A stretch of 64,000 bases of DNA from Pseudomonas sp. MMS21 TM103 (GCF_022132145.1 NZ_JAJISP010000001.1:682001-746000), one strand, 5' to 3'; positions 29,143-41,118 are shown, counted from the first letter of the stretch. Numbers and translations: made by a program. Notes: generated by a model not told the origin, from the sequence alone.

Positions 29143-30374
29143 TGAAACGAGTCGTAGTCACCGGCATGGCCGGCATCACCTCGCTGGGCAGCGATTGGGC
29201 GAGCATCGAAGCGAACTTTCGGGCCGGCAAGAGCGGCATCCGCTATATGCACGAGTGGGATCGCTTCACTGAACTGAACACCCGCCTCGGCGGGCCGATC
29301 GATGACTTTGCGGTGCCCAAACACTGGACCCGCAAGCAGCTGCGCAGCATGGGCCGGGTGGCCAAGCTGGCGGTCCGGGCGGCCGAGCAGGCGCTGGACG
29401 ATGCCGGCCTGCTCGGCGACGAGTCGATCAAGGATGGCCGCATGGGCGTGGCCTGCGGCTCCTCCACCGGCAGCACCGAGGAGATCAAGGCCTTCGGCAA
29501 CATGCTGCTCAACTCGGTGGCCGATGGCCTCAACGCCAACTCCTATGTGCGCATGATGCCGCACACCACGGCGGCCAATATCAGCATCTTCTTCGGTCTC
29601 AAGGGCCGCCTGATCCCGACGTCCAGTGCCTGCACCAGTGGCAGCCAGGGCATCGGTTATGCCTATGAGGCGATCAAGTTCGGCCGCTTGCCGCTGATGC
29701 TCGCCGGTGGCGCCGAGGAACTCTGCCCGACCGAAGCCATGGTGTTCGACGCGCTCTACGCCACCAGCCTGAAGAACGACACCCCGCAGCGCTCGCCGCG
29801 CCCCTACGACAGCGCGCGCGACGGCCTGGTGATCGGCGAAGGCGCCGGCATGCTGGTGCTGGAAGAACTGCAGCACGCCCTGGCGCGTGGTGCCCACATC
29901 CACGCCGAGATCGTTGGCTTCGGCAGCAATGCCGACGGCCAGCACGCCACCAAGCCGGAGCTGGTGACCATGCGTGGCGCCATGCAGCTGGCCCTGGCAG
30001 ACGCCAACCTGGAGCCCGCCGCGATCGGCTACGTCAATGGCCACGGTACCGCTACCGAGCAGGGCGATATTGCCGAGTCCCTGGCCACCAGCAGCCTGTT
30101 CGGCGCCCAGATGCCGATCAGCTCGCAGAAGAGCTTCCTCGGCCATACCCTCGGCGCCTGTGGTGCGCTGGAATCCTGGTTCAGCATCGAGATGATGAAC
30201 TCGGACAGCTACGTGCCTACCCTCAACCTCGACGATATCGACCCGGCCTGCGGTGAGCTGGACTACCTGCGCGGCGAATTCCGCTCGATGAGCAACCAGT
30301 ACGTGATGAACAACAATTTCGCCTTCGGTGGGGTCAACACCTCGCTGATCTTCCGCCGCTGGCCGCGCAGCTAG
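29142..30374 (+). CDS. Beta-ketoacyl-ACP synthase (ApeR type)
   Basis: The 410-residue protein is a second complete ketosynthase. Cys164 in SSACTSGSQGIGYAY is the acyl site, and the histidines lie in VNGHGTATEQGDIAES and FLGHTLGACGALES. It opens MKRVVVTGMAGITSLG as in FabF/FabB-like proteins. In the described aryl polyene systems ApeR is the last gene and probably serves the first condensation or the priming step. It ends the 19-gene run; the next 30 bases lead into a truncated unrelated gene. Confidence 0.9.
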   Translation: MKRVVVTGMAGITSLGSDWASIEANFRAGKSGIRYMHEWDRFTELNTRLGGPIDDFAVPKHWTRKQLRSMGRVAKLAVRAAEQALDDAGLLGDESIKDGRMGVACGSSTGSTEEIKAFGNMLLNSVADGLNANSYVRMMPHTTAANISIFFGLKGRLIPTSSACTSGSQGIGYAYEAIKFGRLPLMLAGGAEELCPTEAMVFDALYATSLKNDTPQRSPRPYDSARDGLVIGEGAGMLVLEELQHALARGAHIHAEIVGFGSNADGQHATKPELVTMRGAMQLALADANLEPAAIGYVNGHGTATEQGDIAESLATSSLFGAQMPISSQKSFLGHTLGACGALESWFSIEMMNSDSYVPTLNLDDIDPACGELDYLRGEFRSMSNQYVMNNNFAFGGVNTSLIFRRWPRS

Positions 30375-30403
30375 CGCATCCCCTACCGGACGCACGGGAC
30401 ACC

Positions 30404-30538
30404 GACAACAATGCCGTGGTCGAGATTGTCAGCTACTACAAACGCTGCGAGTTCCGCGACCCGCAGCACTATGAATGCCACGCCGGCACCTTCGTTGCGG
30501 GTGTCGCCCTGAAGGGGAAAATCGCCCATGTGGAATAA
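30404..30538 (+). pseudogene. C-terminal remnant of an excinuclease-ATPase-like small secreted protein family
   Basis: In the frame ending at TAA 30536-30538 there are 44 codons with NNAVVEIVSYYKR, QHYECHAGTF and VAGVALKGKIAH. From memory of the family, this is the C-terminal third of small secreted proteins (about 150 aa) often misnamed excinuclease ATPase subunit. The first two thirds, the signal peptide and the start are missing, and the frame upstream runs straight into the last ketosynthase gene. The stop overlaps the cytochrome start, so the two genes were probably old neighbours before the upstream part was replaced by the aryl polyene cluster. Confidence 0.6.
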
Positions 30539-30857
30539 ATTCGCCCGCGCCGGCTTGCTCGCCGGCCTCGGACTCCTCGCTACCGCCCCCGCCCAGGCCC
30601 AGGTCGACGGGCCCGCCCTGTACCGCCAGCACTGCGCCAAATGCCACGGTGACGACGGCCGCGCCAACAACATGCGCGGACGGCTGTTGTTCGCCCAGGA
30701 CCTGGGCGACGCAAAATGGCAGGAGCACACCTCGGACGCAGAGATTCTCGCCGCCATCCGCAATGGCGCACGGATGATGTCGGGCTATGCCAGCAAGCTC
30801 AACCTCGAGCAGCAGCAGGCACTGGTACGGGCGGTGCGCGGGCTGGGTCAGCCCTAG
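30528..30857 (+). CDS. Small periplasmic c-type cytochrome
   Basis: The 109-residue protein has a signal peptide (about residues 1-25, ending PAQAQ) and one haem-binding site CAKCH (Cys36, Cys39, His40) followed by GDDGRANN. A methionine pair in GARMMSGYASKL is the likely sixth ligand. This is a class I cytochrome c of the CccA type, an electron carrier in the periplasm with an unknown partner. It is next to hemE, which makes haem precursors. GAAGGGGAAAA lies upstream of the ATG. Because the gene before it is truncated, it probably depends now on transcription from the aryl polyene cluster. Confidence 0.85.
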   Translation: MWNKFARAGLLAGLGLLATAPAQAQVDGPALYRQHCAKCHGDDGRANNMRGRLLFAQDLGDAKWQEHTSDAEILAAIRNGARMMSGYASKLNLEQQQALVRAVRGLGQP

Positions 30858-30873
30858 CTCAGTTGCAGCAAGC

Positions 30874-30900
30874 AAAAGGCCGCTTAGAGCGGCCTTTTTT
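30874..30900. terminator. Bidirectional terminator between the cytochrome and hemE
   Basis: AAAAGGCCGCT (30874-30884) pairs with AGCGGCC (30888-30894) followed by six Ts, with loop TAG. It serves the convergent cytochrome and hemE transcripts. Confidence 0.88.
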
Positions 30901-30915
30901 GTGCAGCGGGATCTG

Positions 30916-31986
30916 TCACTGGCGGTGGTACTGCGCCGACAGTTCATGCACCGCTTCGAGGAAGGCGCCGGCGTGGGCCGGGTCGACTTCAGGGGTTATG
31001 CCGTGGCCGAGGTTGAATACATGACCCGAGCCCTGGCCGTAGCTGGCGAGGATGCGCGCCACTTCGGCGCGAATGGCCGCAGGCTGGGCATAGAGCACGG
31101 TCGGATCCATATTGCCTTGCAGGGCAACCTGGCCACCGACGCGGCGACGCGCCTCACCGATGTCACAGCTCCAGTCCAGGCCGAGGGCATCGGCGCCAGT
31201 CGCCGCCATAGACTCCAGCCACATGCCGCCGTTCTTGGTGAACAGGATCACGGGCACCTTGCGCCCATCATGCTCGCGGATCAGGCCGTCGACGATCTTC
31301 TGCATATAGGCCAGGGAGAACTCCTGATAGGCCGCCGACGACAGGTTGCCGCCCCAGGTATCGAAAATCTGTACCGCCTGGGCACCGGCCAGGATCTGCC
31401 CGTTTAGGTAGCCGATGACCGACTGCGTCAGTTTGTCGAGCAGCGCATGCATGGCCTGCGGATTGTCATAGAGCATCGCCTTGGACTTGCGGAAGTCCTT
31501 CGACGAGCCGCCTTCGACCATATAGGTGGCCAGGGTCCAGGGGCTGCCGGAGAAGCCGATCAGCGGCACACGGCCGTTCAGCTCGCGGCGGATGGTGCGC
31601 ACGGCGTCCATCACGTAGCCGAGGTCTTTTTCCGGGTCGGGGATCGGCAGCGCGTCGACATCGGCGGCAGTGCTGATCACTTTCTTGAAGCGCGGGCCTT
31701 CGCCCGTCTCGAAGTACAGGCCCTGGCCCATGGCATGGGGGATGGTCAGGATGTCGGAGAACAGAATGGCCGCGTCCAGTTGCGGGTAGCGATCCAGCGG
31801 CTGCAGGGTGACCTCACAAGCGAACTCGGGGTTCATCATCAGCTTCATGAAATCACCGGCCTTGGCCCGGCTGGCGCGGTACTCCGGCAGATAGCGGCCG
31901 GCCTGACGCATCATCCACACCGGGGTGACGTCGACGGGCTGCTTGAGCAGAGCACGCAGGAAACGGTCGTTCTTCAGGGCGGTCAT
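30916..31986 (-). CDS. hemE: Uroporphyrinogen decarboxylase
   Basis: HemE removes four carboxyl groups from uroporphyrinogen III to give coproporphyrinogen III in haem synthesis. The 356-residue protein starts [19 protein letters not shown], then [15 protein letters not shown], the conserved substrate-binding N-terminus, with AAILFSDIL and later [17 protein letters not shown] and [11 protein letters not shown]. The start at 31986 has CAGGAAT about 6 bases upstream. Further upstream ATGs in the same frame (up to 32082) would run through the gltD terminator and are rejected. Confidence 0.96.
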   Translation of the reverse strand: MTALKNDRFLRALLKQPVDVTPVWMMRQAGRYLPEYRASRAKAGDFMKLMMNPEFACEVTLQPLDRYPQLDAAILFSDILTIPHAMGQGLYFETGEGPRFKKVISTAADVDALPIPDPEKDLGYVMDAVRTIRRELNGRVPLIGFSGSPWTLATYMVEGGSSKDFRKSKAMLYDNPQAMHALLDKLTQSVIGYLNGQILAGAQAVQIFDTWGGNLSSAAYQEFSLAYMQKIVDGLIREHDGRKVPVILFTKNGGMWLESMAATGADALGLDWSCDIGEARRRVGGQVALQGNMDPTVLYAQPAAIRAEVARILASYGQGSGHVFNLGHGITPEVDPAHAGAFLEAVHELSAQYHRQ

Positions 31987-32046
31987 GGCAATTCCTGAGC
32001 AATAAGTCGTCGGCATAAAAGTGCGGGCATTTTCGCAGACCGCAAA

Positions 32047-32078
32047 ACAAAAGGCACGGCGGGTGCCGTGCCTTTTGT
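32047..32078. terminator. Terminator after gltD
   Basis: ACAAAAGGCACGGC (32047-32060) and its perfect complement (32065-32078) form a 14-bp stem with a 4-base loop and an AT-rich outer part. It lies 52 bp after the gltD stop on the minus strand and before hemE. Confidence 0.85.
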
Positions 32079-32130
32079 CCATTGCGACGATTTGCCACTA
32101 CTTCACGCTAGGCGTCGCCAGTGCAGCAGC

Positions 32131-33576
<1,446 letters not shown>

Positions 33577-33609
33577 CTACAGCGTGCAAGCTGCAAAACT
33601 CATCATGTT

Positions 33610-33652
33610 AGCGGTATGCCTGGCGCTACTTCATAGCGCCAGGCATACCGCT
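33610..33652. repeat. Perfect 19-bp hairpin between gltB and gltD
   Basis: The arms at 33610-33628 (starting AGCGGTATGCC) and 33634-33652 are perfect inverted copies, separated by CTTCA. On the minus strand no T run follows, so a standard terminator is unlikely; it may stabilise or process the gltB-gltD mRNA and set the ratio of the subunits. Confidence 0.6.
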
Positions 33653-33662
33653 TGAAACTGCG

Positions 33663-36600
33663 TTACTGCGGGTTGGCCCGGGTGCTGGAGAGCAGCGACT
33701 TCAGGCTCGCGGCCTTGGGTTTGACCAACCAGAACTTGCGCAGGTAATCGTCGAGGTTTTCCAGCAGGTTGCTCCCCCATTCGCTGGCGGTCTCCTGCAC
33801 ATACTCGGCGAGCACACGCTCCAGATGGCTGCGATAGGCCTCCATCGACTCGTTGTTGATCCGCTGGATCTCAACCAGTTCATGGTTGACCCGGTCGTAG
33901 AAGCTGTTGTCCTGGTCGAGTACATAGGCGAAGCCGCCAGTCATGCCGGAACCGAAGTTATAGCCGGTCTTGCCCAGCACGCAGACGAAACCGCCGGTCA
34001 TGTATTCGCAGCAATGATCGCCGGTGCCCTCGACCACGGCATGCGCGCCGGAGTTGCGCACGGCGAAACGCTCGCCCGCGGTGCCGGCGGCGAACAACTT
34101 GCCGCCGGTGGCGCCGTACAGGCAGGTGTTGCCGATGATGGCGCTGTCCTGGGTCTTGAATGGGCTGCCCTTCGGCGGCACGATCACCAGCTTGCCGGCC
34201 GTCATGCCCTTGCCCACGTAGTCGTTGGCATCACCTTCCAGGTACAGGTTCAGGCCACCGGCGTTCCACACGCCGAAGCTCTGCCCCGCAGTGCCCTTGA
34301 AGCGGAAGGTGATAGGCGCCTTGGCCATGCCCTTGTTGCCGTGCACACGGGCGATTTCGCCGGATACGCGGGCCCCGATGGAACGGTCGCAGTTGCAGAT
34401 ATCCAGGGCGAACTCGCCACCGCTGGCGGCATCGATTGCCGGTTTGGCCAGCTCGACCATCTTCTCGGCCAGCAGGCCCTGGTCGAACGGCGGATTCCTG
34501 TCGACCTGACAGAACTGCGGCTTGTCGGCCGGAATGTGATCGCTGCCCAGCAACGGGCTCAGGTCCAGGTGATTCTGCTTGGCGGTCTCGCCCGGCAGAA
34601 TCTCCAACAGATCGGTACGACCGATCAGCTCTTCGAGGCTGCGCACGCCGAGCTTGGCCAGCCACTCGCGGGTCTCTTCGGCGACATAGGTGAAGAAGTT
34701 CATCACCATCTCGACGGTGCCGATGAAGTGATCCTTGCGCAGCTTGTCGTTCTGCGTGGCCACGCCGGTGGCGCAGTTGTTCAGGTGGCAGATTCGCAGG
34801 TACTTGCAGCCCAGGGCGATCATCGGCGCGGTGCCGAAGCCGAAGCTCTCGGCGCCGAGGATGGCCGCCTTGACCACATCCAAACCAGTCTTCAGGCCAC
34901 CGTCTGTCTGCACCCGCACCTTGCCGCGCAAGTCGTTGCCGCGCAGGGTCTGGTGGGTTTCCGCCAGGCCCAGCTCCCAGGGCGCACCGGCGTAGCGGAT
35001 CGAACTCAGTGGCGATGCACCGGTACCGCCATCGTAACCGGAGATGGTGATCAGGTCGGCATAGGCCTTGGCCACGCCGGCGGCGATGGTGCCGACACCG
35101 GCTTCGGCCACCAGCTTGACCGAGACCAGTGCCGCCGGGTTGACCTGCTTGAGGTCATAGATCAGCTGCGCCAGGTCTTCGATCGAATAGATGTCGTGAT
35201 GCGGCGGCGGCGAAATCAGGGTCACACCGGGTACGGCATAACGCAGGCGGGCGATCAGGCCATTGACCTTGCCCCCCGGCAGCTGACCACCCTCGCCGGG
35301 CTTGGCGCCCTGGGCCACCTTGATCTGCAGCACTTCGGCGTTGACCAGGTATTCAGGGGTCACGCCGAAACGGCCGGTGGCCACCTGCTTGATCTTCGAG
35401 CTGCGCACCGTGCCATAGCGGGCCGGATCTTCGCCGCCTTCGCCGGAGTTGGAGCGCGCGCCCAGGCGGTTCATCGCTTCGGCAATCGCTTCGTGGGCTT
35501 CGGGCGACAGCGCACCGAGGGAAATACCGGCGGAGTCGAAGCGGGTAAAGATGCTTTCCAGCGGCTCGACCTGATCGAGACTCAGCGGCTGCTCGGCCAG
35601 TTTCAGCTGCAGCAGATCGCGGATCATCGACACCGGGCGAGTGTCCACCAGGGCGCTGTATTCCTTGTACTTCTCGTAACTGCCCTGCTGCACCGCGACT
35701 TGCAGGGTGCTGACCACATCCGGGTTGTAGGCATGGTATTCGCCGCCATAGACGAACTTGAGCAGGCCGCCCTGCTGGATCGGCTTGCGGTTGTTCCAGG
35801 CCTCGGCCGCGAGCAATTTCTGTTCGGCTTCGAGATCGACGAAGCGGGCGCCCTTGATCCGGCTGGCCACACCACGGAAGCACAGGTCGGTGACTTCATC
35901 GGCCAGGCCGACCGCCTCGAACAGCTGTGCACCGCGGTAGGAGGCGACGGTGGAGATGCCCATCTTCGACAGGATCTTCAGCAGCCCCTTGGAAATGCCC
36001 TTGCGGTAGTACTTGAACACTTCGTAGAGATCGCCCAGCACTTCGCCGGTACGGATCAGGTCGCCCAACACTTCGTAGGCCAGGAACGGATAGACCGCCG
36101 AAGCGCCGAAGCCGAGCAGCACCGCATAGTGATGCGGGTCACGCGCAGTAGCGGTCTCGACCAGGATGTTGCAGTCGCAACGCAGGCCCTTCTCGGTCAG
36201 GCGATGGTGCACGGCACCGGTCACCAGCGCGGCATGGGCCGGCAGCTTGCCGGGGGCGATGTGGCGGTCGGTCAGGACCAGCAACACCTTGCCGGAGCGT
36301 ACCGCTTCCTCGGCCTGGTCGGCCATGTTGCACACCGCCGCTTCGAGACCGAGCGACACGTCGTAGTTCATGTCGATCAGCTGACGCTCGAAGCCCGGAC
36401 GTTCCAGGGTCATCAAGGTGCGCCATTTGGCCGGGGAAATGACCGGCGAGCTGAGGATCACGCGGGTGGCGTGCTCCGGCGACTCCTGAAAGATGTTGCG
36501 CTCGGCACCGAGGCAGATCTCCAGCGACATGACGATGGCTTCACGCAGCGGGTCGATCGGCGGGTTGGTAACCTGGGCGAACTGCTGGCGGAAATAATCG

Positions 36601-38111
36601 AACGGCGAGCGCACGCGCTGCGACAGCACCGCCATTGGCGTATCGTCGCCCATCGAGCCGACCGCTTCCTGACCCTGTTCGGCCAGCGGGCGCAGTACCT
36701 GATCACGCTCCTCGAAGGTGACCTGGTACATCTTCATGTACTGCTTGAGCTGATCGACGTCATAGAACGCCGAACCATGGTCGTTGTCTTCTAGGGTGGC
36801 CTGGATGCGCTGAGCATTCTTGCGCAGCCACTGCTTGTAGGGGTGACGCGACTTCAGGCGGTTGTCGATATCATCGGTGCCCAGCACCTGACCGGTTTCG
36901 GTATCCACGGCCAGGATCTGTCCCGGACCTACGCGACCCTTGGCGATCACGTCCTCGGGCTGGTAGTCCCACACGCCGATTTCCGACGCCAGGGTAATGT
37001 AGCCATTGGTCGTGGTCACCCAGCGCGCCGGGCGCAGGCCGTTGCGGTCGAGCAGGCAGACGGCATAGCGACCGTCGGTCAGCACCACTCCGGCCGGACC
37101 GTCCCATGGCTCCATGTGCATGGAGTTGTACTCATAGAACGCGCGCAGATCGGCGTCCATGGTTTCGACGTTCTGCCAGGCTGGCGGAATGATCATGCGC
37201 ACGCCGCGGAACAAGTCGATGCCGCCGGTAACCATCAGTTCGAGCATATTGTCCATGCTCGACGAGTCGGAACCGACGCGGTTGACCAGCGGGCCAAGCT
37301 CTTCCAGATCGAAGATCTGGTCATTGCTGAACTTGCTGCGCCGAGCCTGGGCCCAGTTGCGGTTACCGGTGATGGTGTTGATCTCGCCGTTGTGGGCAAG
37401 AAAACGGAACGGTTGCGCCAGCGGCCACTTCGGCAGCGTGTTGGTCGAGAAGCGCTGATGGAACACGCAGATAGCGGTCTGCAGGCGCTCGTCACCCAGG
37501 TCCGGGTAGAACTGCTGCAGGTCGGCCGGCATCATCAGGCCTTTGTAGATGATGGTCTTGTGCGAAAAGCTGCAGATGTAGTGATCGCTGTCTGCCGCAT
37601 TGCTCACCGATGAACGGCGGCGGGCACTGAACAACTTGATCGCGAACTCCCGATCGCTGAGCTCCTCGCCACCGATGAACACCTGCTCGATCTGCGGCAG
37701 ACGCTCCAGGGCCAGACGACCGAGCACGCTGGTGTCGATCGGCACCTTGCGCCAGCCAACCAGGCTCAAGCCGGCCGCCAGAATCTCGCGATTCATGTTC
37801 TCGCGAGCAGCTTCGGCTTTGACCGGGTCCTGGTTGAAGAACACCATGCCCACGGCGTACTGCTTCGGCAGCTCGACTGCGAAGTGCTGCTGGGCCATGG
37901 CGCGCAGGAAGGCATCGGGCTTCTGAATCAACAGACCGCAGCCGTCACCCGTCTTGCCGTCGGCGTTGATCCCGCCGCGGTGGGTCATGCATGTCAGCGC
38001 TTCAATAGCGGTCTGCAGCAGGTGATGGCTGGCCTCGCCCTGCATATGGGCGATCAGGCCGAAGCCACAGTTATCCTTGAACTCATCAGGACGGTACAAA
38101 CCTGCTTTCAT
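33663..38111 (-). CDS. gltB: Glutamate synthase (NADPH) large subunit
   Basis: GltB takes the amide of glutamine and makes two glutamates from glutamine and 2-oxoglutarate. The 1482 residues match the family length. A short propeptide is cleaved before the amidotransferase nucleophile Cys15 ([12 protein letters not shown]), and [10 protein letters not shown] follows. The central and FMN domains are visible ([16 protein letters not shown] is close to the FMN region: read as [15 protein letters not shown]), with the 3Fe-4S cysteines in [17 protein letters not shown]-terminal GXGXG beta-helix ends the protein. The start at 38111 gives the expected propeptide. It leads the gltB-gltD operon. Confidence 0.97.
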   Translation of the reverse strand: MKAGLYRPDEFKDNCGFGLIAHMQGEASHHLLQTAIEALTCMTHRGGINADGKTGDGCGLLIQKPDAFLRAMAQQHFAVELPKQYAVGMVFFNQDPVKAEAARENMNREILAAGLSLVGWRKVPIDTSVLGRLALERLPQIEQVFIGGEELSDREFAIKLFSARRRSSVSNAADSDHYICSFSHKTIIYKGLMMPADLQQFYPDLGDERLQTAICVFHQRFSTNTLPKWPLAQPFRFLAHNGEINTITGNRNWAQARRSKFSNDQIFDLEELGPLVNRVGSDSSSMDNMLELMVTGGIDLFRGVRMIIPPAWQNVETMDADLRAFYEYNSMHMEPWDGPAGVVLTDGRYAVCLLDRNGLRPARWVTTTNGYITLASEIGVWDYQPEDVIAKGRVGPGQILAVDTETGQVLGTDDIDNRLKSRHPYKQWLRKNAQRIQATLEDNDHGSAFYDVDQLKQYMKMYQVTFEERDQVLRPLAEQGQEAVGSMGDDTPMAVLSQRVRSPFDYFRQQFAQVTNPPIDPLREAIVMSLEICLGAERNIFQESPEHATRVILSSPVISPAKWRTLMTLERPGFERQLIDMNYDVSLGLEAAVCNMADQAEEAVRSGKVLLVLTDRHIAPGKLPAHAALVTGAVHHRLTEKGLRCDCNILVETATARDPHHYAVLLGFGASAVYPFLAYEVLGDLIRTGEVLGDLYEVFKYYRKGISKGLLKILSKMGISTVASYRGAQLFEAVGLADEVTDLCFRGVASRIKGARFVDLEAEQKLLAAEAWNNRKPIQQGGLLKFVYGGEYHAYNPDVVSTLQVAVQQGSYEKYKEYSALVDTRPVSMIRDLLQLKLAEQPLSLDQVEPLESIFTRFDSAGISLGALSPEAHEAIAEAMNRLGARSNSGEGGEDPARYGTVRSSKIKQVATGRFGVTPEYLVNAEVLQIKVAQGAKPGEGGQLPGGKVNGLIARLRYAVPGVTLISPPPHHDIYSIEDLAQLIYDLKQVNPAALVSVKLVAEAGVGTIAAGVAKAYADLITISGYDGGTGASPLSSIRYAGAPWELGLAETHQTLRGNDLRGKVRVQTDGGLKTGLDVVKAAILGAESFGFGTAPMIALGCKYLRICHLNNCATGVATQNDKLRKDHFIGTVEMVMNFFTYVAEETREWLAKLGVRSLEELIGRTDLLEILPGETAKQNHLDLSPLLGSDHIPADKPQFCQVDRNPPFDQGLLAEKMVELAKPAIDAASGGEFALDICNCDRSIGARVSGEIARVHGNKGMAKAPITFRFKGTAGQSFGVWNAGGLNLYLEGDANDYVGKGMTAGKLVIVPPKGSPFKTQDSAIIGNTCLYGATGGKLFAAGTAGERFAVRNSGAHAVVEGTGDHCCEYMTGGFVCVLGKTGYNFGSGMTGGFAYVLDQDNSFYDRVNHELVEIQRINNESMEAYRSHLERVLAEYVQETASEWGSNLLENLDDYLRKFWLVKPKAASLKSLLSSTRANPQ

Positions 38112-38381
38112 AGGGACTCTCACCAGGCTGCCTCTCAAAAAGGCAAATTACGTTCTAATTCAAATACTTACCGTGCGCGCAGGGCATAACGCCAGCTTTG
38201 CGCAGGCAAAACGGAGGTCATTGTACATATCCACCAAGGCCGTCACAAATCGGCGTGACGACCCACTGCAAGCATATGTCGCGAAAACGAAGGAACCGAC
38301 CAGGCAGTCATGCTACCGACCTGATAGTCATCAGGTACAGCCCAAGCCGAAGCTGGCACGCGGCCAGACAGATAGCGCCCG
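38112..38381. other. gltB-damX intergenic region
   Basis: These 270 bases hold no gene that I can support. The gltB promoter (38220-38248, minus strand) and its leader of about 100 bases occupy the left half. No strong terminator is seen after damX in the right half, only weak short stems. Confidence 0.5.
38220..38248 (-). promoter_or_regulatory. Sigma-70-like promoter of gltBD
   Basis: On the minus strand TTGTGA (38248-38243) and TACAAT (38225-38220) are spaced by 17 bp. The predicted start lies about 100 bases before the gltB ATG. Confidence 0.6.
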
Positions 38382-39953
38382 TTAGCGGAGCTGGGCGATC
38401 TCGTGCTTGATACTGGCAAACGTCCGCGGCCAAGGCTTACCTGCCTGCACCTTGCTCGGCAAGCTTTTCAAGGCAACTTGAGCCGCCTCGCGAGTGGCAA
38501 AACTACCATAGGTGACGACATACAGCGGCTGCCCCTGATGCTGCTTCTTGAAATAGTGATACTGCGCCCCGTGCTCACGCACGAACGCCTGAGCACTATC
38601 CTCGGCGCGCGCACCAAGTATTTGCAGGGTATAGCGCGAACCGGCCTGAGCAGCGTACCAATCATCGACTGCCACCGTTTTCGCCGGCGCAGTTGTTAGC
38701 GCCACCGGCTTCGACGCAGGCGCCACCGGCGGAGCGGGCTGCACGGCTGGCGCAACCGGCGCAGGTGCAGGTGCAGGTGCAGGTGCAGGTGCAGGTGCGA
38801 CCGGCGCTGGGGTCACCGACGCCATCGGTGGCTCGCGCTCATCCACCAGCACACCAATAGCACTCGACCCTGCGACATCAGCGACATCGGCCTCCTCGAC
38901 CCCGCTCAAGCCAGCAGCGCGCGCCAAAGGCTCGCGCATAACCGGCTGAGACTCACCCACCAGGGGCAGCGGGACGGGCTGATTGCCACCCTCGAACTCT
39001 ATTGCCGGGGCGCCGGAAGCAGGAGCAGGCGCATCGACAACTGGTTGCTCGATCCGATCGAGAGGCAACTGCGTCGTGACAGCTATCTCTTGCGCTTCAT
39101 CCGGACGGCCCTGCATCAGCCAGGCCGCCAGGACCCCAAGTCCAACCACCGCCAATGCCAGCAGATGCTTGCGCGGCAGGTTGAATGCAAAGCCTGCGCG
39201 CTTGGCGGCACCGCGCTGTGCCAGCATGGCCTCGATCAAGGTGTCGCGGGCAACCTGATTGATCGCCCCGGGCCAGCCCCCGGACTGCTCGTGAATGGCC
39301 GCGACCTGCTCATCCGATAACAACTCAAGCCCCTGCCCAGCGCCCTCTAACCGCTGAGCCAGGTACTCACGTGTTTCCTCTTCGCTGTAGGGCTGCAGCT
39401 CGATGGCATGGAAGCACTCTTCACCATCAGCCAGCAGTTCAAGCCGCGCAATCAACTCAGGCTCGCCAAACAGAAATACATGCGGCCGCCCCTCGCCACT
39501 CCCAGCCGCCAGAGCCAGCAAGCTGCCGAGCGCCGCATCACTCAACTGCTCCGCATCGTCGACCAGCAAGTAGACGTCCTGTCCCGTCAAGGCCAACTGG
39601 CCGACCTGCGCCAGAATCGCCTGCGACTCCGCCTGCTGCACCTGCAAGCCCTGCGCTACCTGCCGCAGAATGCCCGCCGTATCGGCTGCGCCCTGAGCGG
39701 AAACAACCACGCTATGCACTGCCTGCTTGTTGGTACTGGCCACCAGCGCCTGGCGTAGCAGGGTTTTGCCGCTCCCCAGGGGACCGCAGACCAACAGCAG
39801 CAACTGGCTGTATCGAGCCAGGTGATGCAACTGCCCCAAGACCGGCTTGCGCTGGGCCGGGAAAAACTTGAAACCCGGCACACGCGCCGCAAAGGGATCG
39901 TGACTGAACTGGTAGTGATCGAGGAAAGCCTCGTCAGCATGCAAACTGGTCAT
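38382..39953 (-). CDS. damX: DamX-like SPOR-domain protein with an ATPase domain
   Basis: The 523-residue protein starts MTSLHADEAFLDHYQFSHD. Its cytoplasmic part is an ExeA-type AAA ATPase (P-loop GPLGSGKTLLRQ; Walker B VYLLVDDAEQLS). One membrane helix follows (about 265-280, HLLALAVVGLGVLAAWLM), then a proline- and alanine-rich periplasmic linker and a C-terminal SPOR domain (YTLQILGARAEDSAQAF). SPOR domains bind bare peptidoglycan at the division septum, so the protein acts in cell division. The linker contains six Ala-Pro units encoded by a hexamer repeat. It lies 10 bp after aroB in the pilMNOPQ-aroK-aroB-damX gene order. Confidence 0.88.
   Translation of the reverse strand: MTSLHADEAFLDHYQFSHDPFAARVPGFKFFPAQRKPVLGQLHHLARYSQLLLLVCGPLGSGKTLLRQALVASTNKQAVHSVVVSAQGAADTAGILRQVAQGLQVQQAESQAILAQVGQLALTGQDVYLLVDDAEQLSDAALGSLLALAAGSGEGRPHVFLFGEPELIARLELLADGEECFHAIELQPYSEEETREYLAQRLEGAGQGLELLSDEQVAAIHEQSGGWPGAINQVARDTLIEAMLAQRGAAKRAGFAFNLPRKHLLALAVVGLGVLAAWLMQGRPDEAQEIAVTTQLPLDRIEQPVVDAPAPASGAPAIEFEGGNQPVPLPLVGESQPVMREPLARAAGLSGVEEADVADVAGSSAIGVLVDEREPPMASVTPAPVAPAPAPAPAPAPAPVAPAVQPAPPVAPASKPVALTTAPAKTVAVDDWYAAQAGSRYTLQILGARAEDSAQAFVREHGAQYHYFKKQHQGQPLYVVTYGSFATREAAQVALKSLPSKVQAGKPWPRTFASIKHEIAQLR
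38761..38796. repeat. Six exact GCAGGT hexamer repeats inside damX
   Basis: GCAGGT is repeated six times without error, coding for alternating Ala and Pro in the DamX linker. Slippage would add or remove two residues and keep the frame. Confidence 0.9.
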
Positions 39954-39963
39954 TGGACACTCA

Positions 39964-41067
39964 TTAATGTTCAAGCTGATCCACCAGCGCGGCGTAATCT
40001 ACGCTCAGCGTGGCATTCAAAATTTCGCGAGGGAAATCACCGGTAACCACGGCCTCGCCGATGTGACGCAACAACACCAGTCGCAACTGGCCATCCAGCA
40101 CCTTTTTATCAACCGCCATATGCGCCAGAAACTGTTCGGCCGTCATGTCCTGCGGCGGCACAACGGGCAAGCCCGCCGCCTGAAACAGGCGAATGCCTCG
40201 ATTGCGCTCGGCCAGTGAAATCCAACCCAGGCGCTGCGACATTTCCAGTGCCATGACCGTGCCCGCGGCAACCGCCTCCCCGTGCAACCAAACACCATAG
40301 CCTTGCTGCGTCTCGATGGCATGACCAAAGGTATGCCCCAGGTTGAGCGTGGCCCGCAGCCCCGCCTCCCGCTCATCAGCACCGACAATCCGTGCCTTGG
40401 CTGCACAGGAACGTTCGATCGCGGCAGTCAGCGCCTCTTGATCAAGCGCGCGCAGGGCAGGCATGTGCTGTTCCAACCAGGAGAGAAAAGGCTCGTCACA
40501 GATCAAGCCATACTTGATCACCTCGGCCAGCCCCGCCGACAACTCGCGGGCCGGCAAAGTGGCCAGACTGGTCGTATCGATCAAGACGGCTTGCGGCTGA
40601 TAGAACGCCCCCACCATGTTTTTGCCGAGCGGGTGGTTGATCCCAGTCTTGCCACCCACCGAGGAATCGACCTGGGACAGCAACGTGGTCGGGATCTGGA
40701 TGAAATTAACCCCCCGCTGATAACAGGCCGCCGCGAAACCGGCCATATCGCCGACAACCCCACCGCCCAGTGCAATCACGGTCGTATGCCGATCGTGCCG
40801 GGCGCCGAGCAGGCCATCAAAAATCTGCTGCAGGGTTTCCCAGGTTTTGAACGCCTCGCCATCCGGCAAGACAATCGCGGTCACCGCATAACCGCTAAGT
40901 GCGGCCTTGAGGGTATCCAGATAGAGCGGTGCGACTGTCTCATTGGTGACGATGGCCACTTGGCGGCCAATGATATGCGGCGCCAGCAAATCTGCACGAC
41001 GCAACAGATCGGCACCGATATAAATGGGATAGCTGCGCTCAGCGAGATCGACCTGAAGAGTTTGCAT
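39964..41067 (-). CDS. aroB: 3-dehydroquinate synthase
   Basis: AroB turns DAHP into 3-dehydroquinate, step two of the shikimate pathway, with NAD and a divalent metal. The 367-residue protein has the NAD-binding [41 protein letters not shown] split over the substrate site, and the metal histidines in [12 protein letters not shown] and [10 protein letters not shown]. It starts [18 protein letters not shown]. It follows aroK by 51 bp and precedes damX, the usual Pseudomonas order. Confidence 0.96.
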   Translation of the reverse strand: MQTLQVDLAERSYPIYIGADLLRRADLLAPHIIGRQVAIVTNETVAPLYLDTLKAALSGYAVTAIVLPDGEAFKTWETLQQIFDGLLGARHDRHTTVIALGGGVVGDMAGFAAACYQRGVNFIQIPTTLLSQVDSSVGGKTGINHPLGKNMVGAFYQPQAVLIDTTSLATLPARELSAGLAEVIKYGLICDEPFLSWLEQHMPALRALDQEALTAAIERSCAAKARIVGADEREAGLRATLNLGHTFGHAIETQQGYGVWLHGEAVAAGTVMALEMSQRLGWISLAERNRGIRLFQAAGLPVVPPQDMTAEQFLAHMAVDKKVLDGQLRLVLLRHIGEAVVTGDFPREILNATLSVDYAALVDQLEH

Positions 41068-41118
41068 GGAGCCCCCGACGTCAAAAGGGCTCTAGGATAG
41101 CGCAGATCAGCCTGCGCT

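Noticed and set aside
31987..32082. Longer N-terminus for HemE
   Set aside because: It would include the gltD terminator, and the residues do not resemble HemE; the ATG at 31986 has a ribosome site.
33825..36794. Open frame of nearly 990 codons on the plus strand opposite gltB
   Set aside because: gltB is certain on the other strand; the opposite frame has low-complexity composition and no recognisable domain.
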